Assembly: GCA_965365655.1 (NCBI GenBank)
Contig: CBDUCN010000004.1
Span: 1 to 52,260 of the forward strand
Origin: JBFHNV01 sp965365655
GTDB taxonomy: Bacteria; Pseudomonadota; Gammaproteobacteria; HK1
Direction of reading: 5' to 3'
Length of the DNA stretch: 52,260 nt
In this document: piece after piece, positions 42,941-52,260 of the stretch
How positions within the stretch are numbered: position 1 is the first letter of the stretch
Layout of the letters: every line of letters begins with the position of its first letter
Made by a program: the position numbers and the translations under genes
The notes under the pieces: generated by a model
The model's input: the letters and a program-made list of their open reading frames with translations, nothing else
Databases searched by the model: none
Told to the model about the DNA's origin: nothing

Positions 42941-44389
42941 GTGAGTGCGACCGCGACGACCGCCACGGCCACGGCCACGGCAGGCGAGACCTACAACTAC
43001 AAGGTGATCCGGCAGTTCGCCGTGATGACCATGGTGTGGGGCGTGGTGGGCATGCTGGTGGGCGTGATCATCGCCGCGCAGCTCGCCTGGCCGGCGCTCA
43101 ACTTCGACATCCCGTGGCTCACGTACAGCCGGCTGCGTCCGCTGCACACGAACGCGGTGATCTTCGCGTTCGGCGGCTGCGCGCTGTTCGCGACGTCCTA
43201 CTACTGCGTGCAGCGCACGTGTCACGTGCGCCTGATCAGCGACAAGCTGGCCGCATTCACGTTCTGGGGCTGGCAGGCGGTGATCGTGCTCGCCGCGGTG
43301 ACCCTGCCGCTCGGCATCACGACGTCGAAGGAGTACGCCGAGCTCGAGTGGCCCATCGACATCCTGATCACGCTGGTGTGGGTGGCCTACGCGGTCGTAT
43401 TCCTCGGGACCATCGTGAAGCGCCGCGTGAAGCACATCTACGTCGCGAACTGGTTCTACGCCGCGTTCATCGTCACCGTCGCGATACTGCACGTCGTGAA
43501 CAGCGCCGCGATCCCGGTGAGCTTCTGGAAGTCCTACTCGGCGTACGCCGGCGTGCAGGACGCGATGATCCAGTGGTGGTACGGGCACAACGCGGTGGGC
43601 TTCTTCCTCACCGCCGGCTTCCTCGGGATGATGTACTACTTCGTGCCCAAGCAGGCCGGGCGCCCGGTGTACTCGTATCGCCTGTCCATCGTGCACTTCT
43701 GGGCGCTGGCCTTCACCTACATCTGGGCCGGACCGCATCACCTGCACTACACGGCGCTGCCGGACTGGGCGCAGTCGCTCGGGATGGTGATGTCGCTGAT
43801 CCTGCTCGCGCCCTCCTGGGGCGGCATGATCAACGGCATCATGACCCTCTCGGGCGCGTGGGAGAAGCTCCGCACCGACCCGGTGCTGCGCTTCCTGATC
43901 GTGTCCATCTCGTTCTACGGCATGTCCACCTTCGAAGGGCCGATGATGTCCATCAAGACGGTGAACGCGCTGTCGCACTACACCGACTGGACGATCGGCC
44001 ACGTGCACTCGGGGGCGCTCGGATGGGTCGCGCTCGTGTCGCTGGGCACGATGTACTACCTGATCCCGCGGCTGTTCGGGCGCGAGCTGTACAGCCTGAA
44101 GCTGGTCGAGGTGCACTTCTGGGTGTCCACCGTCGGCATCGTGCTCTACATCACCGCGATGTGGGTGGCCGGCATCATGCAGGGACTGATGTGGCGCGCG
44201 GTGAACACGGACGGCACGCTGACCTACAGCTTCGTCGAGTCGGTGCAGGCGATGCACCCGTTCTACGTGATCCGCTTCCTGGGCGGGGCGCTGTTCCTGG
44301 CCGGCACGCTGGTGATGTGCTGGAACCTGTGGCGCACGGTGGCCGGGGCGCGCACGGTCGAGGCGCCGATCCCGGCGCCGGCGCACTGA
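42941..44389 (+). CDS. ccoN: cbb3-type cytochrome c oxidase subunit I
   Basis: 482 residues, twelve or more membrane helices. Haem-copper catalytic subunit: His ligands seen in RPLHTNAVIFAFGGC, WWYGHNAVGFFL, GPHHLHYTALPDW and HYTDWTIGHVHSGALGW; the cross-linked Tyr lies in helix VII. Low-oxygen terminal oxidase in the inner membrane. The start is GTG 42941, AGGAGG nine bases upstream. The N-terminus is a Thr/Ala microrepeat from a (GCCACG)n run. The 48-bp upstream gap contains no FNR box. Confidence 0.97.
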   Translation: MSATATTATATATAGETYNYKVIRQFAVMTMVWGVVGMLVGVIIAAQLAWPALNFDIPWLTYSRLRPLHTNAVIFAFGGCALFATSYYCVQRTCHVRLISDKLAAFTFWGWQAVIVLAAVTLPLGITTSKEYAELEWPIDILITLVWVAYAVVFLGTIVKRRVKHIYVANWFYAAFIVTVAILHVVNSAAIPVSFWKSYSAYAGVQDAMIQWWYGHNAVGFFLTAGFLGMMYYFVPKQAGRPVYSYRLSIVHFWALAFTYIWAGPHHLHYTALPDWAQSLGMVMSLILLAPSWGGMINGIMTLSGAWEKLRTDPVLRFLIVSISFYGMSTFEGPMMSIKTVNALSHYTDWTIGHVHSGALGWVALVSLGTMYYLIPRLFGRELYSLKLVEVHFWVSTVGIVLYITAMWVAGIMQGLMWRAVNTDGTLTYSFVESVQAMHPFYVIRFLGGALFLAGTLVMCWNLWRTVAGARTVEAPIPAPAH

Positions 44390-44404
44390 GCGGAGGCGGC
44401 AGCA

Positions 44405-45019
44405 ATGGCATTCGGACACGACAAGATCGAGACGAACATCGGGCTGATGCTGGTGCTCATCGTGCTCACGGTGAGCGTCGGCGGCATCGCGACCATCGTG
44501 CCGCTGTTCTTCCAGCCGAACCTGCTGAACCCGGTCGCGGGTCTCGAGCCCTACGGGCCGCTCGAGCTCGCCGGGCGCGACCTGTACATCCGTGAAGGCT
44601 GCAACACCTGCCACTCGCAGATGATCCGGCCCTTCCGCGCGGAGACCGAGCGCTACGGTCACTACTCCACCGCCGGCGAGTTCGTCTACGACCGCCCGTT
44701 CCTGTGGGGGTCGAAGCGCACCGGTCCGGATCTGCACCGGGTGGGCGGGCGCTACAGCGACGAGTGGCACCGCGTGCACCTCATCAACCCCCGCGACGTG
44801 GTGCCCGAATCGATCATGCCGGGCTACCCGTGGCTCGCGGAGAACGAGGCGGACGCGGCGGGCATCCAGGACAGGATGCGCGCGCTGCGCACGCTGGGCC
44901 ACCCGTACACCGACGAGCAGATCGCGGGGGCGCCGAAGGCGCTGGAGGGGCGCACCGAGATGGACGCGATGATCGCGTACCTGCAGTCGCTGGGCACCGC
45001 GGTGAAGACGCGGCGGTGA
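44405..45019 (+). CDS. ccoO: cbb3 oxidase subunit II (mono-haem cytochrome c)
   Basis: 204 residues. One N-terminal membrane anchor (about 13-35) and a periplasmic cytochrome c with CNTCH; SQMIRPFRAETERYG and SIMPGYPWL (Met ligand) are CcoO hallmarks. Passes electrons from CcoP to CcoN. 15 bp after ccoN. Confidence 0.97.
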   Translation: MAFGHDKIETNIGLMLVLIVLTVSVGGIATIVPLFFQPNLLNPVAGLEPYGPLELAGRDLYIREGCNTCHSQMIRPFRAETERYGHYSTAGEFVYDRPFLWGSKRTGPDLHRVGGRYSDEWHRVHLINPRDVVPESIMPGYPWLAENEADAAGIQDRMRALRTLGHPYTDEQIAGAPKALEGRTEMDAMIAYLQSLGTAVKTRR

Positions 45020-45025
45020 CCGGGA

Positions 45026-45208
45026 ATGTTCGCGAGCATCCACGCCTGGTGGACGGTGCTGCTGCTGGTGATCTTCATCGGCATCGTGGTGTGGGCGTGG
45101 AGCGGCAAGCGCAAGAAGGATTTCGACGAGGCGGCGCGGCTCGCCGTTGACGACGACGACGACCTGACGCAGCCGCGGCGGCGCAAGGACGGAGACAGCG
45201 ATGGGTAA
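45026..45208 (+). CDS. ccoQ: cbb3 oxidase small subunit IV
   Basis: 60 residues. One membrane helix (about 9-25) then KRKKDFDEAARL, typical of CcoQ, and an Asp/Arg-rich tail. Stabilises the oxidase. It overlaps the ccoP start by 8 bp. Confidence 0.93.
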   Translation: MFASIHAWWTVLLLVIFIGIVVWAWSGKRKKDFDEAARLAVDDDDDLTQPRRRKDGDSDG

Positions 45209-46091
45209 CTTCACGAGCGGTTTCTGGAACATCTTCCTGGTGGTCGTCGTGCTGGGCAGCATCGCGCTGCTCGCGCTGTTCGTGCGCCTGCAGTCGAAGG
45301 GCAAGGGCACCACCACCGAGACCACCGGTCACACCTGGGACGAGGACCTGCAGGAGCTGAACAACCCCCTGCCCGTATGGTGGCGGAACCTGTTCTACAT
45401 CACGCTCGCGTTCGGCGCCGTGTACCTGCTGCTCTACCCGGGACTCGGCAACAACCGCATGTTCCTGGGCTGGACGCAGATCACGCAGTACGAGGAGCAG
45501 ATGAAGGAGGCCGAGGAGAAGTACGGCCCGCTGTTCGAGCAGTACCTGGAGCAGCCCGTACCCGAACTCGCGAAGAACCCGGACGCGCTCGCGATGGGCG
45601 AGCGCCTGTACGCGAGCTACTGCACCCAGTGCCACGGCTCGGACGCCGGCGGCGTGCGCGGCTACCCGAACCTGCGCGACGACGTCTGGCAGTGGGGCGG
45701 CGAGCCCGCGCGCATCGAGGAGTCGATCCTGAAGGGCCGCCAGGCCGTGATGCCGGCCTGGGAGGCGGTGCTGAAGGACGACGGGATCGCCGCGATGACG
45801 CAGCACGTGCTGCGTCTCGCCGGGCGCGAGCACGATGCCGCGGCCGCGGAGAAGGGCGCGGCGCAGTACAACCTGTGCGTGGGGTGCCACGGCCCCGAGG
45901 GCAAGGGCAATCCCGCGCTGGGCGCGCCGAACCTCACCGACGACGTGTGGCTGTACGGCGGCTCCCCGCGGGCCATCGAGACCAGCCTGCGCCAGGGCCG
46001 CAACGGCGTGATGCCGGCGCACGAGGAGTTCCTGGGGCCCGCCAAGGTGCATCTGCTCACGGCCTACGTCTACAGCCTGTCGCGGCAGTAG
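45201..46091 (+). CDS. ccoP: cbb3 oxidase subunit III (di-haem cytochrome c)
   Basis: 296 residues. Two N-terminal membrane helices (about 10-28 and 62-78) around the CcoP signature HTWDEDLQELNNPLPVWW, then two cytochrome c domains with CTQCH and CVGCH and Met ligands near AVMPAWE and GVMPAHEE. Entry point for electrons. Confidence 0.97.
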   Translation: MGNFTSGFWNIFLVVVVLGSIALLALFVRLQSKGKGTTTETTGHTWDEDLQELNNPLPVWWRNLFYITLAFGAVYLLLYPGLGNNRMFLGWTQITQYEEQMKEAEEKYGPLFEQYLEQPVPELAKNPDALAMGERLYASYCTQCHGSDAGGVRGYPNLRDDVWQWGGEPARIEESILKGRQAVMPAWEAVLKDDGIAAMTQHVLRLAGREHDAAAAEKGAAQYNLCVGCHGPEGKGNPALGAPNLTDDVWLYGGSPRAIETSLRQGRNGVMPAHEEFLGPAKVHLLTAYVYSLSRQ

Positions 46092-46098
46092 CGCGGCC

Positions 46099-46404
46099 GT
46101 GGAGCACGCCGCGCCCCCGCCGTCGCCGGTCGCCGGCCTGCCGCTGGTGCAGCGGGTGTCGGCGGTGCTGTGGCCGTCGTTCCTGTTCGCGGGTGCGGCG
46201 ACGGTGGTCTTCTTCGCGCTGATCGATCCGGTGTCGATGATGGACTGCGAGGGCGCGCCGCCGCTGTCGCGCACCACCGCGTACAGCCTGGGCTTCTTCC
46301 TGTTCTGGCTGCTCACCTGCGGCGCGTCGGCGGCGACGCTGTACTTCCTGAGCTCGAAGGTGCCGCCGCCGAAGCGTATAGACGAGGTCGTCGAAGACGA
46401 CTGA
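46099..46404 (+). CDS. Small two-helix membrane protein in the cco operon
   Basis: 101 residues from GTG 46099. Two membrane helices (about 22-44 and 64-86), one cysteine in the loop (MMDCEGAPPL) and one in helix two (LTCGAS), charged C-terminal tail. Not one of the named Cco proteins. Seven bases after ccoP and ten before ccoG, so surely co-expressed; role in oxidase assembly or stability is inference from position. Confidence 0.75.
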   Translation: MEHAAPPPSPVAGLPLVQRVSAVLWPSFLFAGAATVVFFALIDPVSMMDCEGAPPLSRTTAYSLGFFLFWLLTCGASAATLYFLSSKVPPPKRIDEVVEDD

Positions 46405-46414
46405 ACCCGCCACG

Positions 46415-47847
<1,433 letters not shown>

Positions 47848-47851
<4 letters not shown>

Positions 47852-48366
47852 CGGGCGCCCCGGTCGCGCTGGGCCGGCGGCGCTGGCACCAGGAGCCGCT
47901 GGTGTGGCTGCTGGTCGCGATCCCGCTGTCGTCGGTGGTGATGGGCGGCGTGCTGCTGTGGCTGTCCATCGCGAGCTACGACGGGCTGGTCGCGGACGAC
48001 TACTACAAGCGCGGGCTGGAGATCGACCGCGTGCTCGCGCGCGACGATGCGGCGCGCCGGCTCGGGCTCGAGGCCGCGCTGCGCATCGGGGCCGGCGGCA
48101 CGCGCCTTCGCCTGGACGCGACGGCGCAGGGGTTCCGCTCGCCGGCGGCCCTGGACGTGGACCTGTCCTACGCGACGCGGGCCGGGATGGACCGGCGGGT
48201 GCGCCTGATGCGCCTCGCGCCCGGCGACTATGCGGGCCCCGTGGTGGATCTGCCGGCCGGGCGCTGGTACGTGCAGGCCGCCACCGGCGAGTGGCGCATC
48301 ACCGGCACGCTGGAGGTGCCCGGCTCGGGGCGCGTGTCCCTGGTCCCGACGGCCGCGGCGCGGTGA
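47848..48366 (+). CDS. ccoH: cbb3 oxidase assembly protein CcoH (FixH)
   Basis: 172 residues. One N-terminal membrane helix (about 18-42) followed by ASYDGLVADDYYKRGLEIDR, the FixH signature, and a periplasmic beta domain. Needed for stable CcoN-O-P assembly. GTG 47848 overlaps the ccoG stop (GTGA), and the ccoH stop overlaps the next GTG in the same way. Confidence 0.93.
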
Positions 48367-49046
48367 TCGACGACGGCCAGGGCGCCGGGCCGGCTGCCGC
48401 GTTCGCGCTGGGACTGCTGGGCTCGGGCCACTGCGTGGCCATGTGCGGCGGAATCGCGACCGCGCTGGAGGCGGCCGCGGCGCCGGAGGTGCCGCGCGGC
48501 GCGCTGCGCGCCGGCTACCAGGCGGGGCGCCTCAGCGGCTACGCGGCCGCCGGCGCGCTCGCCGGCGGCGTGGGCGCGGGCCTGTTCGCCGTCGCCGAGG
48601 GGCAGGCCGCGCTCGCGGTGTCGCGGATGTTCGCCGCGGCGATGCTGCTGCTGCTCGGGCTCTACCTGAGCGGCGCGTGGCGCGGACCGCTGGCGGCGCT
48701 CGAGCGTGCGGGCCTGCGGCTGTGGCAGGCGGTCGCGCCGCTTCGCCGCCGGCTGCTGCCGGTGCGCGGCCCGGGCGGCGCCTGGCGCATGGGGCTGCTG
48801 TGGGGCTTCCTGCCGTGCGGCCTGGTCTACTCCGCGCTGGCCCTCGCGCTGGCCGCCGGCAGCGCCGGCGGCGGGGCGCTCACGATGCTCGCGTTCGGCG
48901 CCGGGACGCTGCCGGCGGTGCTCCTGGTCTCGGGTGCCGCCGGGCGTGCGGTGCGCGCGAGCCGCGGCAACCTGTTCCGGCGCGCGGCCGGGGTCGCGAT
49001 GATCGTGGCCGGCGTGGTCATGGGGCTGGGCGCCTCGCACCACTGA
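48363..49046 (+). CDS. DsbD_2 / sulfite-exporter SafE-like membrane protein of cco cluster
   Basis: 227 residues, six helices. Family cysteine motifs HCVAMCGGI at the N-terminus and LPCGLVYSAL in the middle. Such proteins commonly accompany ccoGHIS and are thought to help copper or electron delivery across the membrane (family knowledge). Coupled to ccoH (GTGA). ccoI and ccoS, which usually lie next to it, are instead 2.4 kb away on the other strand. Confidence 0.88.
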   Translation: MIDDGQGAGPAAAFALGLLGSGHCVAMCGGIATALEAAAAPEVPRGALRAGYQAGRLSGYAAAGALAGGVGAGLFAVAEGQAALAVSRMFAAAMLLLLGLYLSGAWRGPLAALERAGLRLWQAVAPLRRRLLPVRGPGGAWRMGLLWGFLPCGLVYSALALALAAGSAGGGALTMLAFGAGTLPAVLLVSGAAGRAVRASRGNLFRRAAGVAMIVAGVVMGLGASHH

Positions 49047-49065
49047 GCCCCCGGCGCGCGCAGGG

Positions 49066-50751
49066 GTGCCGGCCGGACTGGAGAGGGACCTGGAAGCGGA
49101 CTACGTCATCGTCGGCGCCGGCTCGGCCGGTGCGGCGCTCGCCGCGCGGCTCAGCGAGGACGGCCGCCACTCGGTGCTGGTACTGGAGCACGGCGGCAGC
49201 GACGCGAGCCCGCTGATCCAGATGCCGGGCGCGCTCAGCTATCCGATGAACATGGCGCGCTACGACTGGGGGTACGTCACCGAGCCCGAGCCGCACCTGA
49301 ACGGGCGGCGCCTCGCGTGTCCCCGCGGCAAGGTGATCGGCGGCTCGTCGTCGATCAACGGCATGGTCTACGTGCGCGGCCACGCGCACGACTACGATCA
49401 CTGGGCCGAGAGCGGTGCGGCGGGCTGGGCCTTCGCCGACGTGCTGCCGTACTTCAAGCGCATGGAGTGCTGGCACGACGGCGGCCACGGCGGCGATCCA
49501 CGCTGGCGGGGTCGCGACGGCCCGCTACACGTGAGCCGCGGGCGGCGCGACAACCCGCTGTTCGCAGCCTTCGTCGAGGCCGGAGTGCAGGCCGGCTTCC
49601 CGCGCACCGACGACTACAACGGCCGCCAGCAGGAAGGCTTCGGGCCGATGGAGCAGACGGTGTGGCGCGGCCGGCGCTGGTCCACCGCCAGCGCGTACCT
49701 GAAGCCTGCGCTCGCGCGGCGCAATCTCGGGCTGCACCGCTGCCTCGCGCGCCGCGTGCTCGTCGAGGCCGGCCGCGCGGTCGGCGTGGAGATCGCGCGC
49801 GGCGGGCGCATCGACGTCGTGCGCGCGCGCCGCGAGGTGATCCTGTGCGCGTCGGCGATCAACTCGCCGAAGCTGCTGATGCTCTCCGGCATCGGGCCGG
49901 CCGCGCACCTCGCGGAGCACGGCATCGCCGTCGTCGCCGACCGTCCCGGCGTCGGCGGCAACCTGCAGGACCACCTCGAGCTCTACATCCAGCAGGCGTG
50001 CACGCAGCCGATCACGCTCTACCGGCACTGGAGCCTTCCCGGCAAGGCCCTGGCGGCGGCGCGCTGGCTGCTGTCGCGCTCCGGCCCGGGCGCGTCGAAC
50101 CAGTTCGAGAGCGCCGCGTTCGTGCGCTCGCGCGCGGGCGTCGCGTACCCGGACATCCAGTTCCACTTCCTGCCGATCGCCGTGCGCTACGACGGCAGGG
50201 CGGCGGCCGAGGGGCACGGCTTCCAGGCCCACGTCGGCCCGATGCGCTCGGCGTCCAGGGGCGCGGTGCGTCTGCGCTCGGCGGACCCGGACGCGGCGCC
50301 GGCGATCCGTTTCAACTACATGTCGACGCCCGCGGACTGGCGCGACTTCCGGCACTGCATCCGGCTCGCGCGCGAGATCTTCGCGCAGCCCGCGTTCGAC
50401 CCTTACCGCGGCCGCGAGATCCTGCCCGGGGACGGCGTGCGCAGCGACGACGAGCTCGACGCCCACGTGCGCGAGCACGCGGAGAGCGCTTATCACCCGT
50501 GCGGCACCTGCCGCATGGGCCGCGCCGATCAGCCTGCGAGCGTGGTCGACCCCGAGTGCCGGGTCATCGGCGTCGAGCGCCTGCGCGTCGTCGACAGCTC
50601 GATCTTCCCGCGCATCACGAACGGCAACCTGAACGCGCCGTCGATCATGGTCGGCGAGAAGGCCGCGGACCACATCCTGGGCCGCCCGCGCCTGCCCGCC
50701 GACAATGCCGAGCCGTGGGTGAATCCGGCCTGGCGATCCTCGGACCGCTGA
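49066..50751 (+). CDS. GMC-family FAD oxidoreductase, choline dehydrogenase-like
   Basis: 561 residues. FAD loop GAGSAG (17-22), CPRGKVIGGSSSINGMVY, INSPKLLMLSGIGP, catalytic His in SAYHPCGTCRMG and Asn in NGNLNAPSIMVGEKAAD. Very like BetA along its length (EPHLNGRR; TDDYNGRQQEGFGPM), but there is no betB/betI nearby so another alcohol is possible. Probably feeds electrons to the respiratory chain. The start is GTG 49066, without a clear RBS. Sits between the cco genes and the inverted ccoSI. Confidence 0.9.
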   Translation: MPAGLERDLEADYVIVGAGSAGAALAARLSEDGRHSVLVLEHGGSDASPLIQMPGALSYPMNMARYDWGYVTEPEPHLNGRRLACPRGKVIGGSSSINGMVYVRGHAHDYDHWAESGAAGWAFADVLPYFKRMECWHDGGHGGDPRWRGRDGPLHVSRGRRDNPLFAAFVEAGVQAGFPRTDDYNGRQQEGFGPMEQTVWRGRRWSTASAYLKPALARRNLGLHRCLARRVLVEAGRAVGVEIARGGRIDVVRARREVILCASAINSPKLLMLSGIGPAAHLAEHGIAVVADRPGVGGNLQDHLELYIQQACTQPITLYRHWSLPGKALAAARWLLSRSGPGASNQFESAAFVRSRAGVAYPDIQFHFLPIAVRYDGRAAAEGHGFQAHVGPMRSASRGAVRLRSADPDAAPAIRFNYMSTPADWRDFRHCIRLAREIFAQPAFDPYRGREILPGDGVRSDDELDAHVREHAESAYHPCGTCRMGRADQPASVVDPECRVIGVERLRVVDSSIFPRITNGNLNAPSIMVGEKAADHILGRPRLPADNAEPWVNPAWRSSDR

Positions 50752-50803
50752 CGGGCGCCCGATTAGTGCGGACGCCGTGGGGCGCCCGCGGGCGCGTGCC
50801 CGG

Positions 50804-51349
50804 CTACTTGCGCTCTTCCTCGATGTGCTCGTAGAGGCGGCGGAAGTCGTCCTCGACGACGTCGCCGAACACCGGGTCCTTCTGCTGCTCGAGGATCCGG
50901 TTGACCTCCGAAAGGTCGTCGTCGTCGAGCGTGCGCTCGGCCAGCGGGAACAGGTGCTTCTCCTCCATCTCCATGTGGCGGCGCAGGTCGGCGACGTAGC
51001 GCCGCCCGGCGGCCAGGATCTCGGTGCGCAGCGTCATGCCGCCGTCGGCGATCATGCTCACCGTATCCAGCAACTTCTCGCTCTCGCGCGCGATCCGATC
51101 GTGCTGATCGGGCACCTCGGCGAGGTCCTTGCGGGCCTTCGTGGAGCGGTCGGCAAGGCGCGCGTACACCAGGTCCTCCATCGGGTGGTGGACCTTGTCG
51201 CTGTAACGCGTGAGGTACTCCATCACGTCCCGGAAGATCTCGAAGTTCGCGTTGCCCGCCGCCTCGACGACGTCGAGCTGGCGATCGAGGATGTCCAGCA
51301 GAGCCGCCATGTTGCGGTGATCCGCGTGCAGCCGGTCCATCACGCTCAT
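50804..51349 (-). CDS. Hemerythrin-like (HHE) domain protein
   Basis: 181 residues. HHE diiron ligands: HADHRNM at the N-terminus, KVHHPMEDLVY, DQHDRI and HMEMEEKHLFPL; a C-terminal helix with DFRRLYEHI. May store or sense O2 or NO, or protect iron-sulfur centres. ATG 51347-51349 has GGAGG at seven bases; ATG 51353-51355 is too close to that RBS. An FNR box at 51411-51424 with matched -10 suggests induction at low oxygen. Confidence 0.9.
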   Translation of the reverse strand: MSVMDRLHADHRNMAALLDILDRQLDVVEAAGNANFEIFRDVMEYLTRYSDKVHHPMEDLVYARLADRSTKARKDLAEVPDQHDRIARESEKLLDTVSMIADGGMTLRTEILAAGRRYVADLRRHMEMEEKHLFPLAERTLDDDDLSEVNRILEQQKDPVFGDVVEDDFRRLYEHIEEERK

Positions 51350-51383
51350 GTTCATGCCTCCGGGTCGATTTCTCTTCAGTGTG

Positions 51384-51424
51384 ATGCTAGGTCAGGTGGG
51401 AACGCGGGGGATGATCCGGATCAA
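51384..51424 (-). promoter_or_regulatory. FNR-dependent promoter of the hemerythrin gene
   Basis: On the minus strand: TTGAT-CCGG-ATCAT at 51424-51411 (9 of 10), 21 bp, then TAGCAT (51389-51384). Box centre near -41. It overlaps the ccoS stop codon. Confidence 0.78.
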
Positions 51425-51639
51425 TGCCCCCGGTCGGTCGGGGGCGGCTCCCGGGGCGCGCCGGTGTCCCCGGAGGCGTCGTCCGCGGGCGGCGGCGGGC
51501 GGTCGTCGTCCATCAGAATCCGCCACGCCGGGCCCTCCATGTCCTCGAACTGCCCGGAGCGTACCGCCCACAGCAGCACGGCGGCGATCACTGCCAGCAG
51601 CAGCACCGACACGCCGACCAGGCCGAACACCACGTCCAC
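51421..51639 (-). CDS. ccoS: cbb3 oxidase maturation protein CcoS (FixS)
   Basis: 72 residues. One membrane helix (about 5-26), then the CcoS signature VRSGQFEDMEGPAWRILMDDD. Needed for cofactor insertion in CcoN. The start is GTG 51637-51639, seven bases after the ccoI stop. Confidence 0.93.
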   Translation of the reverse strand: MDVVFGLVGVSVLLLAVIAAVLLWAVRSGQFEDMEGPAWRILMDDDRPPPPADDASGDTGAPREPPPTDRGH

Positions 51640-51646
51640 GGCCGCG

Positions 51647-52260
51647 TCAGCCCCCGCGCCGCGCCGGTGCGCACAGGCGCAGGCTGTTGCCGACGACCAG
51701 CAGCGAGCTCGCCGACATCCCGACGGCGGCCATCCACGGCGCGACGAGCCCCGCCGCGGCGGCCGGCAGGGCCAGCAGATTGTAGGCCAGCGCCCATGCC
51801 AGGTTCTGGCGCACCGCGCGCTGCGTGCGCCGCGCGACGTCCAGCGCGTCGAGCAGCGCCGGCAGGCGCTCGCTGACGAGGATGAAGTCGGCGCTGGCCC
51901 GCGCAGCCTGCGCGCCGCCGCCCATCGCGATCGACACCGCCGCGCCGGCGAGCACCGGGGCGTCGTTCACGCCGTCGCCGATCATCGCCACGCAGCGCCC
52001 GGCGCTGGCCAGCGACTGCAGCCGGGCAAGCTTGTCCTCGGGGCGCAGCCCGCCGCGGCGGTCGCCGATGCCCAGCGCGTCCGCGACCCGGTCCACCGCG
52101 TCGCGGTGGTCGCCGGAGAGCAGCGACACGCCCAGGCCGCGCGCCTGCAGCGCGCGCACGAGCGCGCGCGCGCCCGGCCGGATCTCGTCGCCGAGCCGGA
52201 ATCGGCACAGCGTGCCGTCCTCGCCGGCCAGCAGCACGAGCGTCGCGCCATCGCGCGCGG
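51647..52260 (-). CDS. ccoI: Copper-transporting P-type ATPase CcoI (FixI), C-terminal part
   Basis: About 204 residues visible; the N-terminus continues past the window end. P-domain end with MIGDGVNDAPVL and the two last membrane helices (QNLAWALAYNLLALPAAA; WMAAVGMSASSLLVVGNSLRL). The MSASSLLVV-N motif is typical of copper P1B-ATPases. Exports copper towards cbb3 assembly. Paired with ccoS. Confidence 0.93.
   Translation of the reverse strand, partial: ARDGATLVLLAGEDGTLCRFRLGDEIRPGARALVRALQARGLGVSLLSGDHRDAVDRVADALGIGDRRGGLRPEDKLARLQSLASAGRCVAMIGDGVNDAPVLAGAAVSIAMGGGAQAARASADFILVSERLPALLDALDVARRTQRAVRQNLAWALAYNLLALPAAAAGLVAPWMAAVGMSASSLLVVGNSLRLCAPARRGG

Noticed and set aside
42224..45325. 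1033-residue open frame antisense to ccoNO
   Set aside because: Shadow frame without start signals or motifs, opposite strongly conserved oxidase genes.

Overview
The window is very GC-rich, densely packed bacterial chromosome. Gene content and order point to a gammaproteobacterium: the block moeB-prmC-prfA // TPR-lolB-ispE-tRNA-Gln-prs-rplY-pth-ychF-tRNA-Met matches the order known from Pseudomonas-type genomes, and an IlvG/IlvM pair with an Ile/Leu/Val leader peptide and a true four-cysteine FNR are also present. The family cannot be fixed from sequence alone. A purple-sulfur or halophile-like lineage (Chromatiales/Ectothiorhodospiraceae-like) is a guess.

Layout. 1-5.3 kb: a truncated DUF222/HNH nuclease-like gene, an SH3-domain membrane protein, oligopeptidase A (prlC), a short flavin-fold oxidase-like protein and fur. 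5.3-8.7 kb: a Fur-box promoter, a cysteine-containing unknown protein, and a ferric-iron ABC transporter (binding protein and permease, no ATPase). 8.7-19 kb: conserved housekeeping block with two tRNAs; hemA, normally between prfA and the TPR gene, is missing. 19-25.5 kb: a [2Fe-2S] ferredoxin-like protein with a 965-residue coiled-coil lipoprotein, a Nudix hydrolase, then ilvG-ilvM with a complete leader-peptide attenuator. 25.5-28 kb: three exported proteins (EipA/DUF1134, glycine-zipper/SH3, unknown). 28-35 kb: the large helicase lhr overlapping an Nei/Fpg glycosylase, then an iron-sulfur photolyase.

35-52 kb is a low-oxygen module. It holds fnr, a single receiver domain, FixJ- and FixL-like genes (the FixL PAS keeps the residues used for haem and O2 binding), 2-oxoacid:ferredoxin oxidoreductase (korAB), ompW, a Yip1-like membrane protein, and the cbb3 oxidase genes ccoNOQP, a small membrane protein, ccoG, ccoH and a DsbD_2/SafE-type gene. 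A GMC oxidoreductase and a hemerythrin follow, then ccoS and ccoI on the opposite strand (ccoI runs off the end). Two near-consensus FNR boxes sit at class II spacing in front of ompW and the hemerythrin gene.

The most interesting points are the FixLJ-FNR-cbb3 circuit with its two FNR promoters, the ilv attenuator whose leader peptide appears leaderless, the sigma70-like promoter embedded in ispE, the loss of hemA from a conserved locus, the lhr-nei overlap, the repetitive coiled-coil lipoprotein paired with a ferredoxin, and the Fur-controlled iron operon without an ATPase. No rRNA, CRISPR array, insertion sequence or prophage was seen. No stretch over 300 bases lacks a gene.
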